Assembly (NCBI RefSeq): GCF_016056305.1
Contig: NZ_JAECZC010000086.1
Location: forward strand, 130,945-194,944
DNA from: Amazonocrinis nigriterrae CENA67
GTDB taxonomy: Bacteria; Cyanobacteriota; Cyanobacteriia; Cyanobacteriales; Nostocaceae
Direction of reading: 5' to 3'
DNA length: 64,000 nucleotides
The notes below the pieces were generated by a model that searched no databases, was not told the DNA's origin, and saw only the letters and a list, made by a program, of their open reading frames with translations. Shown in pieces: positions 8,563-16,628 of the stretch (positions are counted from its first letter, which is position 1; every line of letters begins with the position of its first letter). Made by a program: the position numbers and the translations under genes.

Positions 8563-8904
8563 TTAATTTTCATCACGCCCGTGAACTTGTGCCGGAGGAC
8601 TGGTTGCCTCAACTGCGGTGAATGATTCCAAAATTTTATATGTGTGGTTCACACCTTTTGGTACTACCCATGAACTTCCAGGTTCCAGCAAAATCATTTG
8701 CCCTTCAATGTGTAATTCTGCCCGACCATTAATTACATAACCAACTGTTTCATAGTCGCGCGAAGTTGGTTGTTTATCTTCTGTTGGTTGCTCATTTTCC
8801 CAAAGACGCATAGAAAGTGATTTGCCAGATGCAAGATATTTCTGACCGAGTTTACCTTTGGGAGAATGGGTAGAGTCTATTTTCTTAACACTTGTGTCAC
8901 TCAT
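8563..8904 (-). CDS. cupin-domain protein
   Basis: A 113-residue single-domain cupin: the first motif region is VGYVINGRAELHIEGQMILLEPGSSWVVPKGVNHTYKIL, with the conserved Gly turns and the PxGxxH end of cupin motif 1/2. The sequence is soluble and lacks a signal. Small cupins of this sort are found as sensors, isomerases or auxiliary proteins; no substrate can be named. It stands 276 bp after the catalase start on the same strand, within the stress-gene run. An AGTTTCAA-like purine stretch rather than a clear Shine-Dalgarno precedes its ATG. Confidence 0.85.
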   Translation of the reverse strand: MSDTSVKKIDSTHSPKGKLGQKYLASGKSLSMRLWENEQPTEDKQPTSRDYETVGYVINGRAELHIEGQMILLEPGSSWVVPKGVNHTYKILESFTAVEATSPPAQVHGRDEN

Positions 8905-8934
8905 AGTTACACCATTTTGGATTTTAGATTTTGC

Positions 8935-9000
8935 GAAAAGTTTGAGCGGAGGTTTCCTCCGTAGACGCTTTGCGGCTTGCCGCAGGCATCAAAGCTTTTC
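8935..9000. repeat. clover-like hairpin repeat
   Basis: Outer arms GAAAAG (8935) and CTTTTC (8995) enclose two hairpins: CGGAGG-TTT-CCTCCG (8947-8961) and TGCGG-CTTG-CCGCA (8971-8984). This is the style of dispersed folded intergenic repeats in Nostocales. It lies between the cupin and alcohol dehydrogenase genes. Confidence 0.7.
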
Positions 9001-9027
9001 AAGACGGATTTAAGATTGTGAATCGCC

Positions 9028-10197
9028 TTATGGTTTGAGTACAACTTTGATGCAGTTATCTTTCTTGTGTTTAAAAATTTCGTAGCCGTGGGGTGCTTGT
9101 TCTAGGGGTAAGGTGTGGGTGATGACAAATGAGGGATCGATTTCGCCGTTTTGAATGTGTTCTAGTAAAGGTTTTAAGTACTTATGGACGTGGGTTTGTC
9201 CCATTTTGAAGGTTAGCCCTTTATTCATGGCAGCACCCATGGGTATTTTGTCAAGAAAGCCGCCATAAACCCCTGCTAGCGATACGTGACCACCTTTACT
9301 ACAAGACACGATTACTTGCCGTAATGCCGTGGGACGGTCTGTTTCTAGACGCACTGCTTGCTTTACTTGGTCATAGAATGCCATCAAATCTGTGCCATGT
9401 GCCTCCATTCCCACCGCATCAATACAAGCATCCGGGCCACGTCCGCCAGTCATTTCTTTGAGTGCTTCCCCAACATCAACTTCTTCGTAGTTGAGAACTT
9501 CGGCTTTTCCATATTCTTTAGCCATCTGTAGCCGTTCAGGAATACGGTCAAAGGCAATCACTCTTTCGGCACCCAGCATATAAGCGCTTTTGATGGCAAA
9601 TTGTCCAACTGGGCCGCAACCCCAAACAGCCACTATATCACCAGGTTTGATGTGGCAGTTTTCTGCTGCCATGTAACCTGTGGGGAAAATATCAGTTAAA
9701 AATAGTACTTGTTCGTCTGTTAGACCATCAGGGATTTTGAGTAAGCCTACATCGGCAAAAGGCACTCGTGCATACTCTGCTTGACCACCAGCGTAACCAC
9801 CAAATAAATGAGAGTAACCAAATAGACCAGCGGGTGAATGACCCATTTGCAATTCTACTAACCAAGCATTGGGGTTAGAATTGTCACACAAAGACCATAA
9901 ATCGCGGTTGCAGAAAAAACAGTTACCGCAGGAGATAGTGAAGGGAACAACCACGCGATCGCCCACTTTCACATTTTTGACTGCACTCCCTAATTCTACA
10001 ACTTCCCCCATAAATTCATGACCAAGGATATCACCCTTTTGCATTGTGGGGATATAGCCGTTGTATATATGCAAATCTGAACCACAGATTGCTGTAGAAG
10101 TAATTTTAATAATAGCATCACGCGGGTTAATAATTTTGGGGTCTGGAACTGTTTCCACCCGCACATCGTTTGCTCCATGCCAGCAAACTGCTTTCAT
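9028..10197 (-). CDS. zinc-dependent alcohol dehydrogenase (formaldehyde dehydrogenase-like), copy 1
   Basis: A 389-residue medium-chain dehydrogenase. Catalytic-zinc residues are visible in [14 protein letters not shown] (Cys) and [10 protein letters not shown] (His-Glu). The structural-zinc lobe is partly degenerate ([15 protein letters not shown], four Cys). The nucleotide-binding site is [14 protein letters not shown], and [14 protein letters not shown] follows. The long insertion and the [18 protein letters not shown] segment are typical of the glutathione-independent formaldehyde-dehydrogenase-like branch. Likely oxidises or reduces a small alcohol/aldehyde with NAD(P). It is the downstream member of a tandem pair with the gene at 11030-12199, which is closely similar throughout. 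Confidence 0.92.
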   Translation of the reverse strand: MKAVCWHGANDVRVETVPDPKIINPRDAIIKITSTAICGSDLHIYNGYIPTMQKGDILGHEFMGEVVELGSAVKNVKVGDRVVVPFTISCGNCFFCNRDLWSLCDNSNPNAWLVELQMGHSPAGLFGYSHLFGGYAGGQAEYARVPFADVGLLKIPDGLTDEQVLFLTDIFPTGYMAAENCHIKPGDIVAVWGCGPVGQFAIKSAYMLGAERVIAFDRIPERLQMAKEYGKAEVLNYEEVDVGEALKEMTGGRGPDACIDAVGMEAHGTDLMAFYDQVKQAVRLETDRPTALRQVIVSCSKGGHVSLAGVYGGFLDKIPMGAAMNKGLTFKMGQTHVHKYLKPLLEHIQNGEIDPSFVITHTLPLEQAPHGYEIFKHKKDNCIKVVLKP

Positions 10198-10270
10198 AAT
10201 TATTTAGTCCTTAGTCTATGTTTCTTGGCTCATTTATCTCAAGACAAATATCTTGATTTGGCCTAATTGA

Positions 10271-10294
10271 GAGACGCGATAATTATCGCGTCTC
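10271..10294. promoter_or_regulatory. 24-bp perfect palindrome
   Basis: Arms GAGACGCGATAA and TTATCGCGTCTC meet without a loop. It lies between the end of the exported-repeat gene and the start of alcohol dehydrogenase copy 1, both minus strand. It could be a transcription terminator stem or an operator; there is no strong T-run after it on either strand. Confidence 0.6.
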
Positions 10295-10360
10295 ATCAAA
10301 TATTCAAAGCTTATTCAGCAAATTTCGCTCTACTATTTAGACTCATAATTTGCTCAATAT

Positions 10361-10969
10361 CTAGGTTCTATCTCTCAATTGTCTGCTAGGAGGATTTTGG
10401 TAATAACCCTCTTTATTTTCATTGGTTATGTTTTTTTCAGAATTAAAAAACTCTCTTGTAGCTCTAGGAGTTTCTTCTTCTAAGTTGAGTTTTTCGCGAA
10501 CATTATCAACCGCGCCTTTTAATTTATTCTGAGCATTTCTGATTTGGGTATCGTTTCTGACTTCCCCTCGGTCATCGGGTGTGCCTTTATAATAAATTCC
10601 CTCTGGAGTTCTCACAGTAGAATCTTTGGTGGCTTTATTTCTACCAGAATCAAAAAACTCTCTTCTAGCTCCAGGAGTTTCTTCATCCAAGTTTAATTTG
10701 TCACGTACAGCATTAGCAGCATCTTTGAAAGCATTACTATCACTTCCTTGATAGCTACTTCCTTGACTGTCATTTAATTTTTGTCTTTGTTGAGGTTGGT
10801 TTCTATTTTGACCCCAGTCATCTGGTGTGCCTTTATAATAAATCCCCTCTGGAGTTGTGACATCAGCTTGTGCTACGCTAACGAAGCTGAAACCTTGCCC
10901 TAACAGGAAAGTAAATCCTACTAAGAAAACAACAATAATTTGGCGAAAACGAGAAATCATCTGCTTCAT
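10361..10969 (-). CDS. exported protein with two internal repeats
   Basis: A 202-residue protein. The start at 10969 is preferred because GAGGATATTT precedes ATG, and it opens directly into a signal peptide (MKQMISRFRQIIVVFLVGFTFLL... ending near VAQADV). The mature part consists of two copies of a unit of about 70-80 residues: each begins TPEGIYYKGTPDD and ends (N)VR(D/E)KLNL(D/E)EETP.A(R/T)REFF(D/N)S. The sequence is very hydrophilic and probably largely disordered or helical. I do not recognise a function. It lies between two paralogous alcohol dehydrogenases with a 60-bp gap upstream, so it is probably in their operon; a periplasmic stress role is only inferred from that setting. Confidence 0.85.
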   Translation of the reverse strand: MKQMISRFRQIIVVFLVGFTFLLGQGFSFVSVAQADVTTPEGIYYKGTPDDWGQNRNQPQQRQKLNDSQGSSYQGSDSNAFKDAANAVRDKLNLDEETPGARREFFDSGRNKATKDSTVRTPEGIYYKGTPDDRGEVRNDTQIRNAQNKLKGAVDNVREKLNLEEETPRATREFFNSEKNITNENKEGYYQNPPSRQLRDRT

Positions 10970-11029
10970 AAATATCCTCAATTGAATGTTTTTGTATGTA
11001 CAAAACAAGGCTGAATGACTATTCGTCAC

Positions 11030-12199
11030 TCATGGTTTGAGAACAACTTTGACACAGTTGTCCTTTTTTTGTTGGAAAATGTGGTATCCGTGAGGCGCTT
11101 CTTCAAGCGGTAATTCATGAGTTACCACAAAGCTTGGATCAAGCTTTTCTTCCAAGATTAACTGGAGTAACAAATGCATATATTTCTGCCCATGCATTTG
11201 CCCCATTCTGAAGGTTAAGCCTTTATTGAAAGCAGCACCCAAGGGGATTTTGTCTACAAAGCCACCGTAAACACCCATAATTGAAAGAGTGCCACCTTTA
11301 CGACAGGCAACCATCATTTCTCGTAGTACGTGGGGACGGTCGGTTTCTAATCTCAGCTTTTGTTTTGTTTGGTCATAGAAGTCTTCTAAACCTACACCAT
11401 GTGCTTCTAAGCCAACTGCATCAATACAAGCATCTGGGCCGCGTCCACCAGTCATTTCTTTTAATGCTTCGCCAGTATTAACTTCTTCGTAGTTAATTAC
11501 TTCTGCTTTGGCGTATTTTTTAGCCATTGCCAAACGTTCGGGAAAACGGTCAATTCCTATGACTTTTTCAGCACCCATCATATAGGCGCTGATCATGGCA
11601 AACTGTCCGACGACACCACAACCCCAAACGGCGACGGTATCACCTGGCTGAATATCGCATAATTCTGCACCCATATAGCCTGTGGGGATAGCGTCGGAGA
11701 TAAATAATAGTTTCTCGTCTGGTATGTCTAATGGGACTTTGACAACACCAACATCAGCAAAGGGTACACGTATATATTCAGCTTGTGCGCCTGCATAGCC
11801 ACCTAACAAGTGAGAGTAGCCGTAAATTGCTGAGGTGATATTGCCGTATAATTTTTCTTGCATCCAACCTTTAGGGTTGGAATTATCACACAGCGACCAC
11901 ATATCACGCTGGCAATAATTGCAATGACCGCAGCCAATTGTAGAAGGAACAACAACGCGATCGCCTAATTTTAAATTGTCGATTCCTCTACCAACTTCTA
12001 CGACTTCTCCCATAAATTCGTGACCGATAATGTCACCTTTTTGCACTGTGGGAATATAACCACCGTAAATATGGAGGTCTGAACCGCAGATTGCTGTGGA
12101 AGTAATTTTGATAATAGCGTCACGCGGGTTGAGAATTTTTGGGTCTGGTACTGTCTCTACCCTGACTTCGTTGGCACTTTGCCAGCAGACTGCTTTCAT
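11030..12199 (-). CDS. zinc-dependent alcohol dehydrogenase (formaldehyde dehydrogenase-like), copy 2
   Basis: A 389-residue paralogue of the gene at 9028-10197, equal in length and alike from [21 protein letters not shown] to [17 protein letters not shown]. Catalytic zinc residues in [11 protein letters not shown] and [12 protein letters not shown], four-Cys lobe [15 protein letters not shown], and nucleotide-binding [14 protein letters not shown] are all present. It differs mainly around residues 110-130 ([22 protein letters not shown]), near the substrate lobe, so the two copies may have different substrates. Minus-strand order is this gene, exported repeat protein, copy 1, suggesting one stress-induced transcript. 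Confidence 0.92.
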   Translation of the reverse strand: MKAVCWQSANEVRVETVPDPKILNPRDAIIKITSTAICGSDLHIYGGYIPTVQKGDIIGHEFMGEVVEVGRGIDNLKLGDRVVVPSTIGCGHCNYCQRDMWSLCDNSNPKGWMQEKLYGNITSAIYGYSHLLGGYAGAQAEYIRVPFADVGVVKVPLDIPDEKLLFISDAIPTGYMGAELCDIQPGDTVAVWGCGVVGQFAMISAYMMGAEKVIGIDRFPERLAMAKKYAKAEVINYEEVNTGEALKEMTGGRGPDACIDAVGLEAHGVGLEDFYDQTKQKLRLETDRPHVLREMMVACRKGGTLSIMGVYGGFVDKIPLGAAFNKGLTFRMGQMHGQKYMHLLLQLILEEKLDPSFVVTHELPLEEAPHGYHIFQQKKDNCVKVVLKP

Positions 12200-12230
12200 A
12201 GTTATTAGTTAATAATTATTAGTCAAAATA

Positions 12231-12256
12231 ATTCGTAATTCGTAATTCGTAATTAT
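12231..12256. repeat. TTCGTAA heptamer array
   Basis: About 3.5 tandem copies of the heptamer ATTCGTA upstream of alcohol dehydrogenase copy 2. The complementary heptamer (ATTACGA) recurs at 12345-12402, so the two arrays face each other as an inverted pair about 90 bp apart. Confidence 0.85.
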
Positions 12257-12344
12257 TAATTTACAGACAATTAGCTCAATATGAATAAAGTTACCATATG
12301 TTTTTTATTCATCAATCAAGATTAATTTTCTGTCCTTCCAAGAT

Positions 12345-12402
12345 GTAATTCGTAATTAATGAATTCTTAATTACGAATTACAAATTACGAATTACGAATT
12401 AC
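12345..12402. repeat. inverted TTCGTAA/TTACGAA heptamer array ending in a stop codon
   Basis: GTAATTCGTAATTAATGAATTC followed by TTAATTACGAATTACAAATTACG-type copies, so the array is itself palindromic. Its last copy (ATTAC at 12398-12402) supplies the TAA stop codon of the minus-strand SRPBCC gene. Confidence 0.85.
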
Positions 12403-13097
12403 CTGCGTCCTGTGGGTTGGCCTTCGGTTGTAGCGATTTCGCCGGCTTCCATTAACATTTTGAAGCGGCGTAAATCATCTCCTATTTGCTGTTCTGGTTC
12501 TTCACCAAAGAGTTTAGCCACAGCAGCTGCTAATGCTCCTCCAGGGAGGTTATATTCTAATACAACCTTGACTTCGGTGCCGCGATCGCCTGGGGCTTTT
12601 TGAAACCGCACAAATCCAGAGTTATCAACGTCTGCACCTTCCACAGAAGCCCAAGAAATAAACTCGTTTTCCCGGTCTTCCAAAATGTCTGCATCCCATT
12701 CGACGCTGTTACCCAAAGGTGCATTGGCTATCCAATGAGAACGTTTCTCGTTATAGACTTTCACAAATTTGAGATGCTTCATAAATTGAGGCAAATTCTC
12801 AAAGTTGTGCCAAAAACGGTACAGTTCGTCTGCTGGTTTATTGATTGTCACCGTTTTTTCAACTTTAATAGGTTTATTCATGCCTATTGCTTCTTGTGCT
12901 TGTTGAATTGTGCTTTGTTTCATAGCACCTTGATAGATCAAACTGCCACCAGCTAAAGCTGTCAGCACTCCTCGTAAAGAACCTTGTCTTAAACCCATGA
13001 GGACTAGCGCACCGCCGCCTATCAGAGATGCCCAACGCTCAACTTCGCTAGCTTCACTTTGACTGTGAGTCAGTTTATTCCCGGAGGTCGAAGTCAC
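12399..13097 (-). CDS. SRPBCC (cyclase/dehydrase-like) protein with N-terminal membrane hairpin
   Basis: A 232-residue protein. Residues about 22-62 (WASLIGGGALVLMGLRQGSLRGVLTALAGGSLIYQGAM) form the small two-helix membrane module seen in DUF2892-type proteins. Residues about 75-215 form an SRPBCC/START-like ligand-binding domain (VEKTVTINKPADELYRFWHNFENLPQFMKHLKFVKV ... VEWDADILEDRENEFISWASV ... VKVVLEYNLPGG). The family binds hydrophobic ligands; the specific one is unknown. Proteins of this architecture are common in general-stress clusters beside Mn catalase and DUF2267 genes, as here. Its stop codon lies in a heptamer repeat, so the C-terminus may have been trimmed or replaced. Confidence 0.88.
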   Translation of the reverse strand: MTSTSGNKLTHSQSEASEVERWASLIGGGALVLMGLRQGSLRGVLTALAGGSLIYQGAMKQSTIQQAQEAIGMNKPIKVEKTVTINKPADELYRFWHNFENLPQFMKHLKFVKVYNEKRSHWIANAPLGNSVEWDADILEDRENEFISWASVEGADVDNSGFVRFQKAPGDRGTEVKVVLEYNLPGGALAAAVAKLFGEEPEQQIGDDLRRFKMLMEAGEIATTEGQPTGRR

Positions 13098-13171
13098 TTT
13101 TTTATCTCCTGATTTGAATTAACTCACCGCAGAGAGTAAAAACGTTTGCACTCTGCGGTTTGTTCTAAACT

Positions 13172-14272
13172 TTAGACTGACGATGCAGCCGCGCCTGTTG
13201 TAGGCTTGGGAGGCTGAACCCTAACGCCTAAGAGGGCATGATATCGCTGTGCCAACCGCTGTTCGGATTGCAACAAATCTCGGTAAATTTCTTTGAAAAT
13301 ACTGGTTGCTACGGGGTCGGTGTACATGACACACAAGTTGCCAATATCGCCGATGCCGGTTTGCACATCGCGTAAAGCACTGCGTAGCTGAAAGATGTCA
13401 TCGCTTCCTGTAAGGGCAGTTTTCACTTTGGCATATTGACTGGCGATATTCGCTACTAAAGAGGGTTTTTCGCCAAGTACGTGGAGATAATTTTCTAAGT
13501 TTTGAATGTGACGCTCTTTATTAGTAATTATCTCTTGAAACAGCGATCGCGTTTGTGTATCCGATTCTTTTTCGGCATACTTTTCCAAAGCTTCTAGTGA
13601 ATAACGTTCACTACTCAAAGCAGTATTCAAACCTCTAACAATATCACTTTTGGTTGAACCACCCCAAGCATCAGCTAGTTTCCACCATTCTGCATTTGTA
13701 TCGTTTTCATTTGGCAGTGCTGCATCTTTACCGCCGTAACCCAAGCGACTGAGAATTGCTGTGGTAAAAATTGCTAAATCTCCAGGTTCACGCGAGGTAA
13801 TCAAGTTGCCATCAACTACTAATGGCTGGTCGTGAAAATTTGCACCCGCATTAATGATATCTTTGCGAATGGCACTAAAGCCAGTGGCTTGTTTTCCTCG
13901 AAGCAAATCAGCTTCAATTAAAAGTTGTGGCCCGTGACACACAGCAGCTATCAATTTTCCTTGTTGTGCTGCATCTTGCACAAAGCTTACTGTATTGGGG
14001 TTAAGCCGCATTTTATCAGGAGCCATACCACCAGGAATCACCACGGCGTCGAATTCTGATGCTATGGCTTCGGTTATGGTGGCATCGGCTTGCACACTCA
14101 GTTTACCACGCTTACCTTTATATTTTTCATTCATGCGGGCACCGAGGACAACTACTTCTATACCTCCTTGCTTTAGTCCATTAGAAGGAATGATAAATTC
14201 TACATCTTCTACATCATTCTCAATGAGAATAGCAACTTTCTTTCTAACAGTATTGTTGTTGTAATTTGTCAT
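13172..14272 (-). CDS. DJ-1/PfpI-family protein fused to a DUF2383-like helical domain
   Basis: A 366-residue two-domain protein. Residues about 10-190 are a DJ-1/PfpI domain: VAILIENDVEDVEFIIPSNGLKQGGIEVVVLG, the Glu of the FEDVE-type site, and the nucleophile Cys in AAVCHGPQLLIEA (nucleophile elbow). Residues about 215-350 are a helical bundle (LNTALSSERYSLEALEKYAEKE ... RHIQNLENYLHVLG) resembling DUF2383/ferritin-like stress proteins. PfpI-type enzymes act on glycated or damaged proteins or as chaperones. The fusion suggests recruitment to a stress assembly, which is inference. It sits in the minus-strand stress run, 74 bp before the SRPBCC gene. Confidence 0.88.
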   Translation of the reverse strand: MTNYNNNTVRKKVAILIENDVEDVEFIIPSNGLKQGGIEVVVLGARMNEKYKGKRGKLSVQADATITEAIASEFDAVVIPGGMAPDKMRLNPNTVSFVQDAAQQGKLIAAVCHGPQLLIEADLLRGKQATGFSAIRKDIINAGANFHDQPLVVDGNLITSREPGDLAIFTTAILSRLGYGGKDAALPNENDTNAEWWKLADAWGGSTKSDIVRGLNTALSSERYSLEALEKYAEKESDTQTRSLFQEIITNKERHIQNLENYLHVLGEKPSLVANIASQYAKVKTALTGSDDIFQLRSALRDVQTGIGDIGNLCVMYTDPVATSIFKEIYRDLLQSEQRLAQRYHALLGVRVQPPKPTTGAAASSV

Positions 14273-14343
14273 AAATTTTACCTAATCTATTGTAATTTAC
14301 TAGCTACATTGATTGAAATTTTCTGCTGATTTTGATTCATTAA

Positions 14344-14745
14344 TTATGCAGGAACTTCACTTGTTGGTGACGTTGGAAATAATTCCTCGTAATCGTGGGT
14401 AAAATGAGCTTGAAAAGACGCGAATGTTTTTGGATTTATAGCGTTTTGTAATACTGCAAACACAGCTCGAACATGAATGGCGGTGGTTGTTGGCTCTATA
14501 TTTTCTTTTTGACTTGTTCTTGCAATAAATTCTTGCAAGTTGAAAGATTCTCCAGTATCTCCTTCTTGACCTTGCAAATACTCACCTAATTGCTGCGGTA
14601 ATTCTGCTGCTATTTTATTCGCTTCATCGCCAGCAATACGTTCTTTAATAGTTTCTAATGTGGCACGAGTAGCACGTTCTGCTTCTTCGCGAGAATTGGA
14701 TTGAGCAAGGCTTTGTACATGAGTGATAAACTCGTTGTATTCCAC
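14344..14745 (-). CDS. DUF2267-family protein
   Basis: A 133-residue helical protein: MEYNEFITHVQSLAQSNSREEAERATRATLETIKERIAGDEANKIAAELPQQLGEYL is the signature of DUF2267. A second helical half follows (FNLQEFIARTSQKEN ... AVFAVLQNAI). The family is widespread in stress-induced clusters with Mn catalase and SRPBCC genes; its biochemical role is unknown. A TACCTCCGC-complement (GCGGAGGTATAA) precedes the ATG as a good ribosome site. It is the first gene of the minus-strand run ending at the catalase. Confidence 0.9.
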   Translation of the reverse strand: MEYNEFITHVQSLAQSNSREEAERATRATLETIKERIAGDEANKIAAELPQQLGEYLQGQEGDTGESFNLQEFIARTSQKENIEPTTTAIHVRAVFAVLQNAINPKTFASFQAHFTHDYEELFPTSPTSEVPA

Positions 14746-15098
14746 TTTATACCTCCGCTGAGTAAAATCAATACCTGCTGCTGATTGTGCAGATATTTAA
14801 TAGCAAAAATAAAAGTCAACTTAGCGGCTTTTTGATGAATGATTTTTAGAAAAAAAGCTATGAGTCAGAAATTAGCAGTTGGTACTGTTGTGGGTTGATA
14901 ATTACTAACTCATAACTCATCAGTGTAACTACATGTGGCTTGACCGTGAATTTACACTTATTAGATTAGCCTGTAATAACTATGCCAGCTTCGTTCTCAG
15001 GGGATAGATTGTTTTATTTCTCAAGTCGTACATCTTCAGCAATACAACATTTTGCTTTGAAAACGTTATTGTAAGAAGGCAGAAAAGACTAAAATATT
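14746..15098. other. promoter region between divergent stress genes
   Basis: 353 bp between DUF2267 (minus) and DUF6335 (plus). It contains an AACTCAT repeat patch (about 14905-14920) but no ORF. It likely holds divergent promoters of the stress genes; no specific operator was recognised. Confidence 0.4.
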
Positions 15099-15494
15099 AT
15101 GGTAGATAAAAATAATAATCCCGAAACTGAATCTAACGATTTACCACAAGAAATCACTGAATCTTACGGTACTGGTGTAAAAGACTTACCAGGGTACAAT
15201 ATTGGTGGTCGCACGATGCTGCAAAGAATGCATCAGTATACACATACTAGTCCTGAAATCACTGGCGGTGATATTGATGCTGATTGGGAAGATGAAGATA
15301 CAGTAGGTGATGAAGCTGTTGGTGGTACTGCTCCTACTCCCGATCAAGATATAGTAGAAGATCTAGCAGCAGCGGTTGGAGTGGAAATTGATGATAATGA
15401 GCCTCTCCACACAAATGATATGTTAGAGGAACGTGACGATGCACGCTGGGAGTTAGATCCAAGGTCTTCTGATGATTATGAAGAACGGAAATAA
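15099..15494 (+). CDS. DUF6335-like acidic protein
   Basis: A 131-residue, very acidic, probably disordered protein (LPQEITESYGTGVKDLPGYNIGGRTMLQRMHQYTHTSPEITGGDIDADWED ... EERDDARWELDPRSSDDYEERK). The pattern matches a cyanobacterial family I recall as DUF6335, commonly found in desiccation/osmotic stress gene clusters. No signal peptide and no catalytic motif. Its acidity and disorder would suit a hydration-protective protein, but that is inference. It is divergent from the stress run and 353 bp away. Confidence 0.82.
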   Translation: MVDKNNNPETESNDLPQEITESYGTGVKDLPGYNIGGRTMLQRMHQYTHTSPEITGGDIDADWEDEDTVGDEAVGGTAPTPDQDIVEDLAAAVGVEIDDNEPLHTNDMLEERDDARWELDPRSSDDYEERK

Positions 15495-15626
15495 GTAGAA
15501 GGCAGAAGCCAGAAACGAAATACGTTTTACTAAGCGGGTTTCTCTAGTGGAAATTTTACATCTCAATTTGTCACAGTTGAAGCTAAAGTAGCGATCGCCC
15601 CTCCTGTGCAAGTGAGAAATAAAACT

Positions 15627-16289
15627 TCACACTGTTTTATCAGCCTGCTTTTGTTGAAACTGGCTCAATAACCAAACTCCAACTTCAGACTGATTGATTT
15701 CACGGCTACGGCGTAAAGCTTCTTCTAAGGTGGCGATCGCTAGTTTTGGCAATACCTGAGATTCTTGAATGCGTTTACTACCCTGATCCGCCACAGCATA
15801 AGCGATGATTTGGGTATTCTGCACATCTACCACCCAGTATTCTGCAACGCCTAACTCTTCATACAGACATCGCTTTGTACCCAAGTTATCAAATAAAAAG
15901 CTTTTAGCAATTTCAATGACTAAATCTGGTGTAGGATAACAATTAAGATTGACTATTCCCGTACCTGCTGGGATACTTTGGGCGCGTTCTCTGAGATAGT
16001 ATGCTATATCTGGTTGACAATCCTGTACACCAATTTTGCGGAAGGTGGTTCTGTCTAAACCTGTGGCTGAAATTCCTTGAAGTGTAGCAAACAGAGTTAC
16101 TGCAAAAATAATTAAAACATGATCTTGACCATGATCAAAGCTAACTGGTGGCATTTCCAGTCGCCTGTGTCCCTTGTAATAGTAACTCTTGGCTTTATCG
16201 TCGAGCAAGTTAGCGATCGCTTGTAGATACTCATCCCAAGAAGCATGAATCCATGTATCTGTCGGTAGCTGGGTTTGAGTTTCACTCAT
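15627..16289 (-). CDS. Uma2-family (DUF820) putative restriction-like endonuclease
   Basis: A 220-residue protein with the PD-(D/E)xK layout of the cyanobacterial Uma2 family: acidic residue in CQPDIAYYLRE (about residue 94), then TPDLVIEIAKS (about 124) carrying E-x-x-K-like residues, then the typical LYEELGVAEYWVVDVQNTQIIAY strand pair. These genes are present in dozens of copies in filamentous cyanobacteria; their biological target is unknown. It lies downstream of the large NTPase on the same strand, separated by a repeat array of about 250 bp, so co-transcription is uncertain. Confidence 0.88.
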   Translation of the reverse strand: MSETQTQLPTDTWIHASWDEYLQAIANLLDDKAKSYYYKGHRRLEMPPVSFDHGQDHVLIIFAVTLFATLQGISATGLDRTTFRKIGVQDCQPDIAYYLRERAQSIPAGTGIVNLNCYPTPDLVIEIAKSFLFDNLGTKRCLYEELGVAEYWVVDVQNTQIIAYAVADQGSKRIQESQVLPKLAIATLEEALRRSREINQSEVGVWLLSQFQQKQADKTV

Positions 16290-16339
16290 TACTTAACCCT
16301 TCCGCTAATCAGCTACATCTTTTTATATCTCAAATTTTG

Positions 16340-16590
16340 AGCTTTAAGCTCAATTGATTGACTTTGGAAGTCGAATGTTTGTGTTCTGAAGGCGACATTT
16401 GAGCTTATCAAGTCCAAAGGTTGAGTTTTGAGAGTGAAATATCGAGTGCAAAGAGTGAAACTTGGTGTTCACAAGAGGAAGTTTCAGCCTTTTTGCTTGG
16501 TTGTTGTAGATTTGAAGTTGAAATTTGGAGTTGTAAAGTACAATTTTTGAGTTCTAAGGTTGAAACTTGAGAGTTAAAGATTGAATAGTG
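16340..16590. repeat. degenerate 21-bp repeat array, left of the NTPase gene
   Basis: A chain of degenerate units of 20-22 bp on the plus strand, for example AGTTTTGAGAGTGAAATATCG, AGTGCAAAGAGTGAAACTTGG (given here as 21-mers in two words: AGTGCAAAGAG TGAAACTTGG), AGTTGTAAAG TACAATTTTTG and AGTTCTAAGG TTGAAACTTG. All frames are interrupted. A similar array in the opposite orientation lies at 20810-21000, so the two bracket the NTPase gene. Confidence 0.7.
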
Positions 16591-16628
16591 GTGATTGTCG
16601 CTTCAATCACCTGATTTTTAAATTTAGT

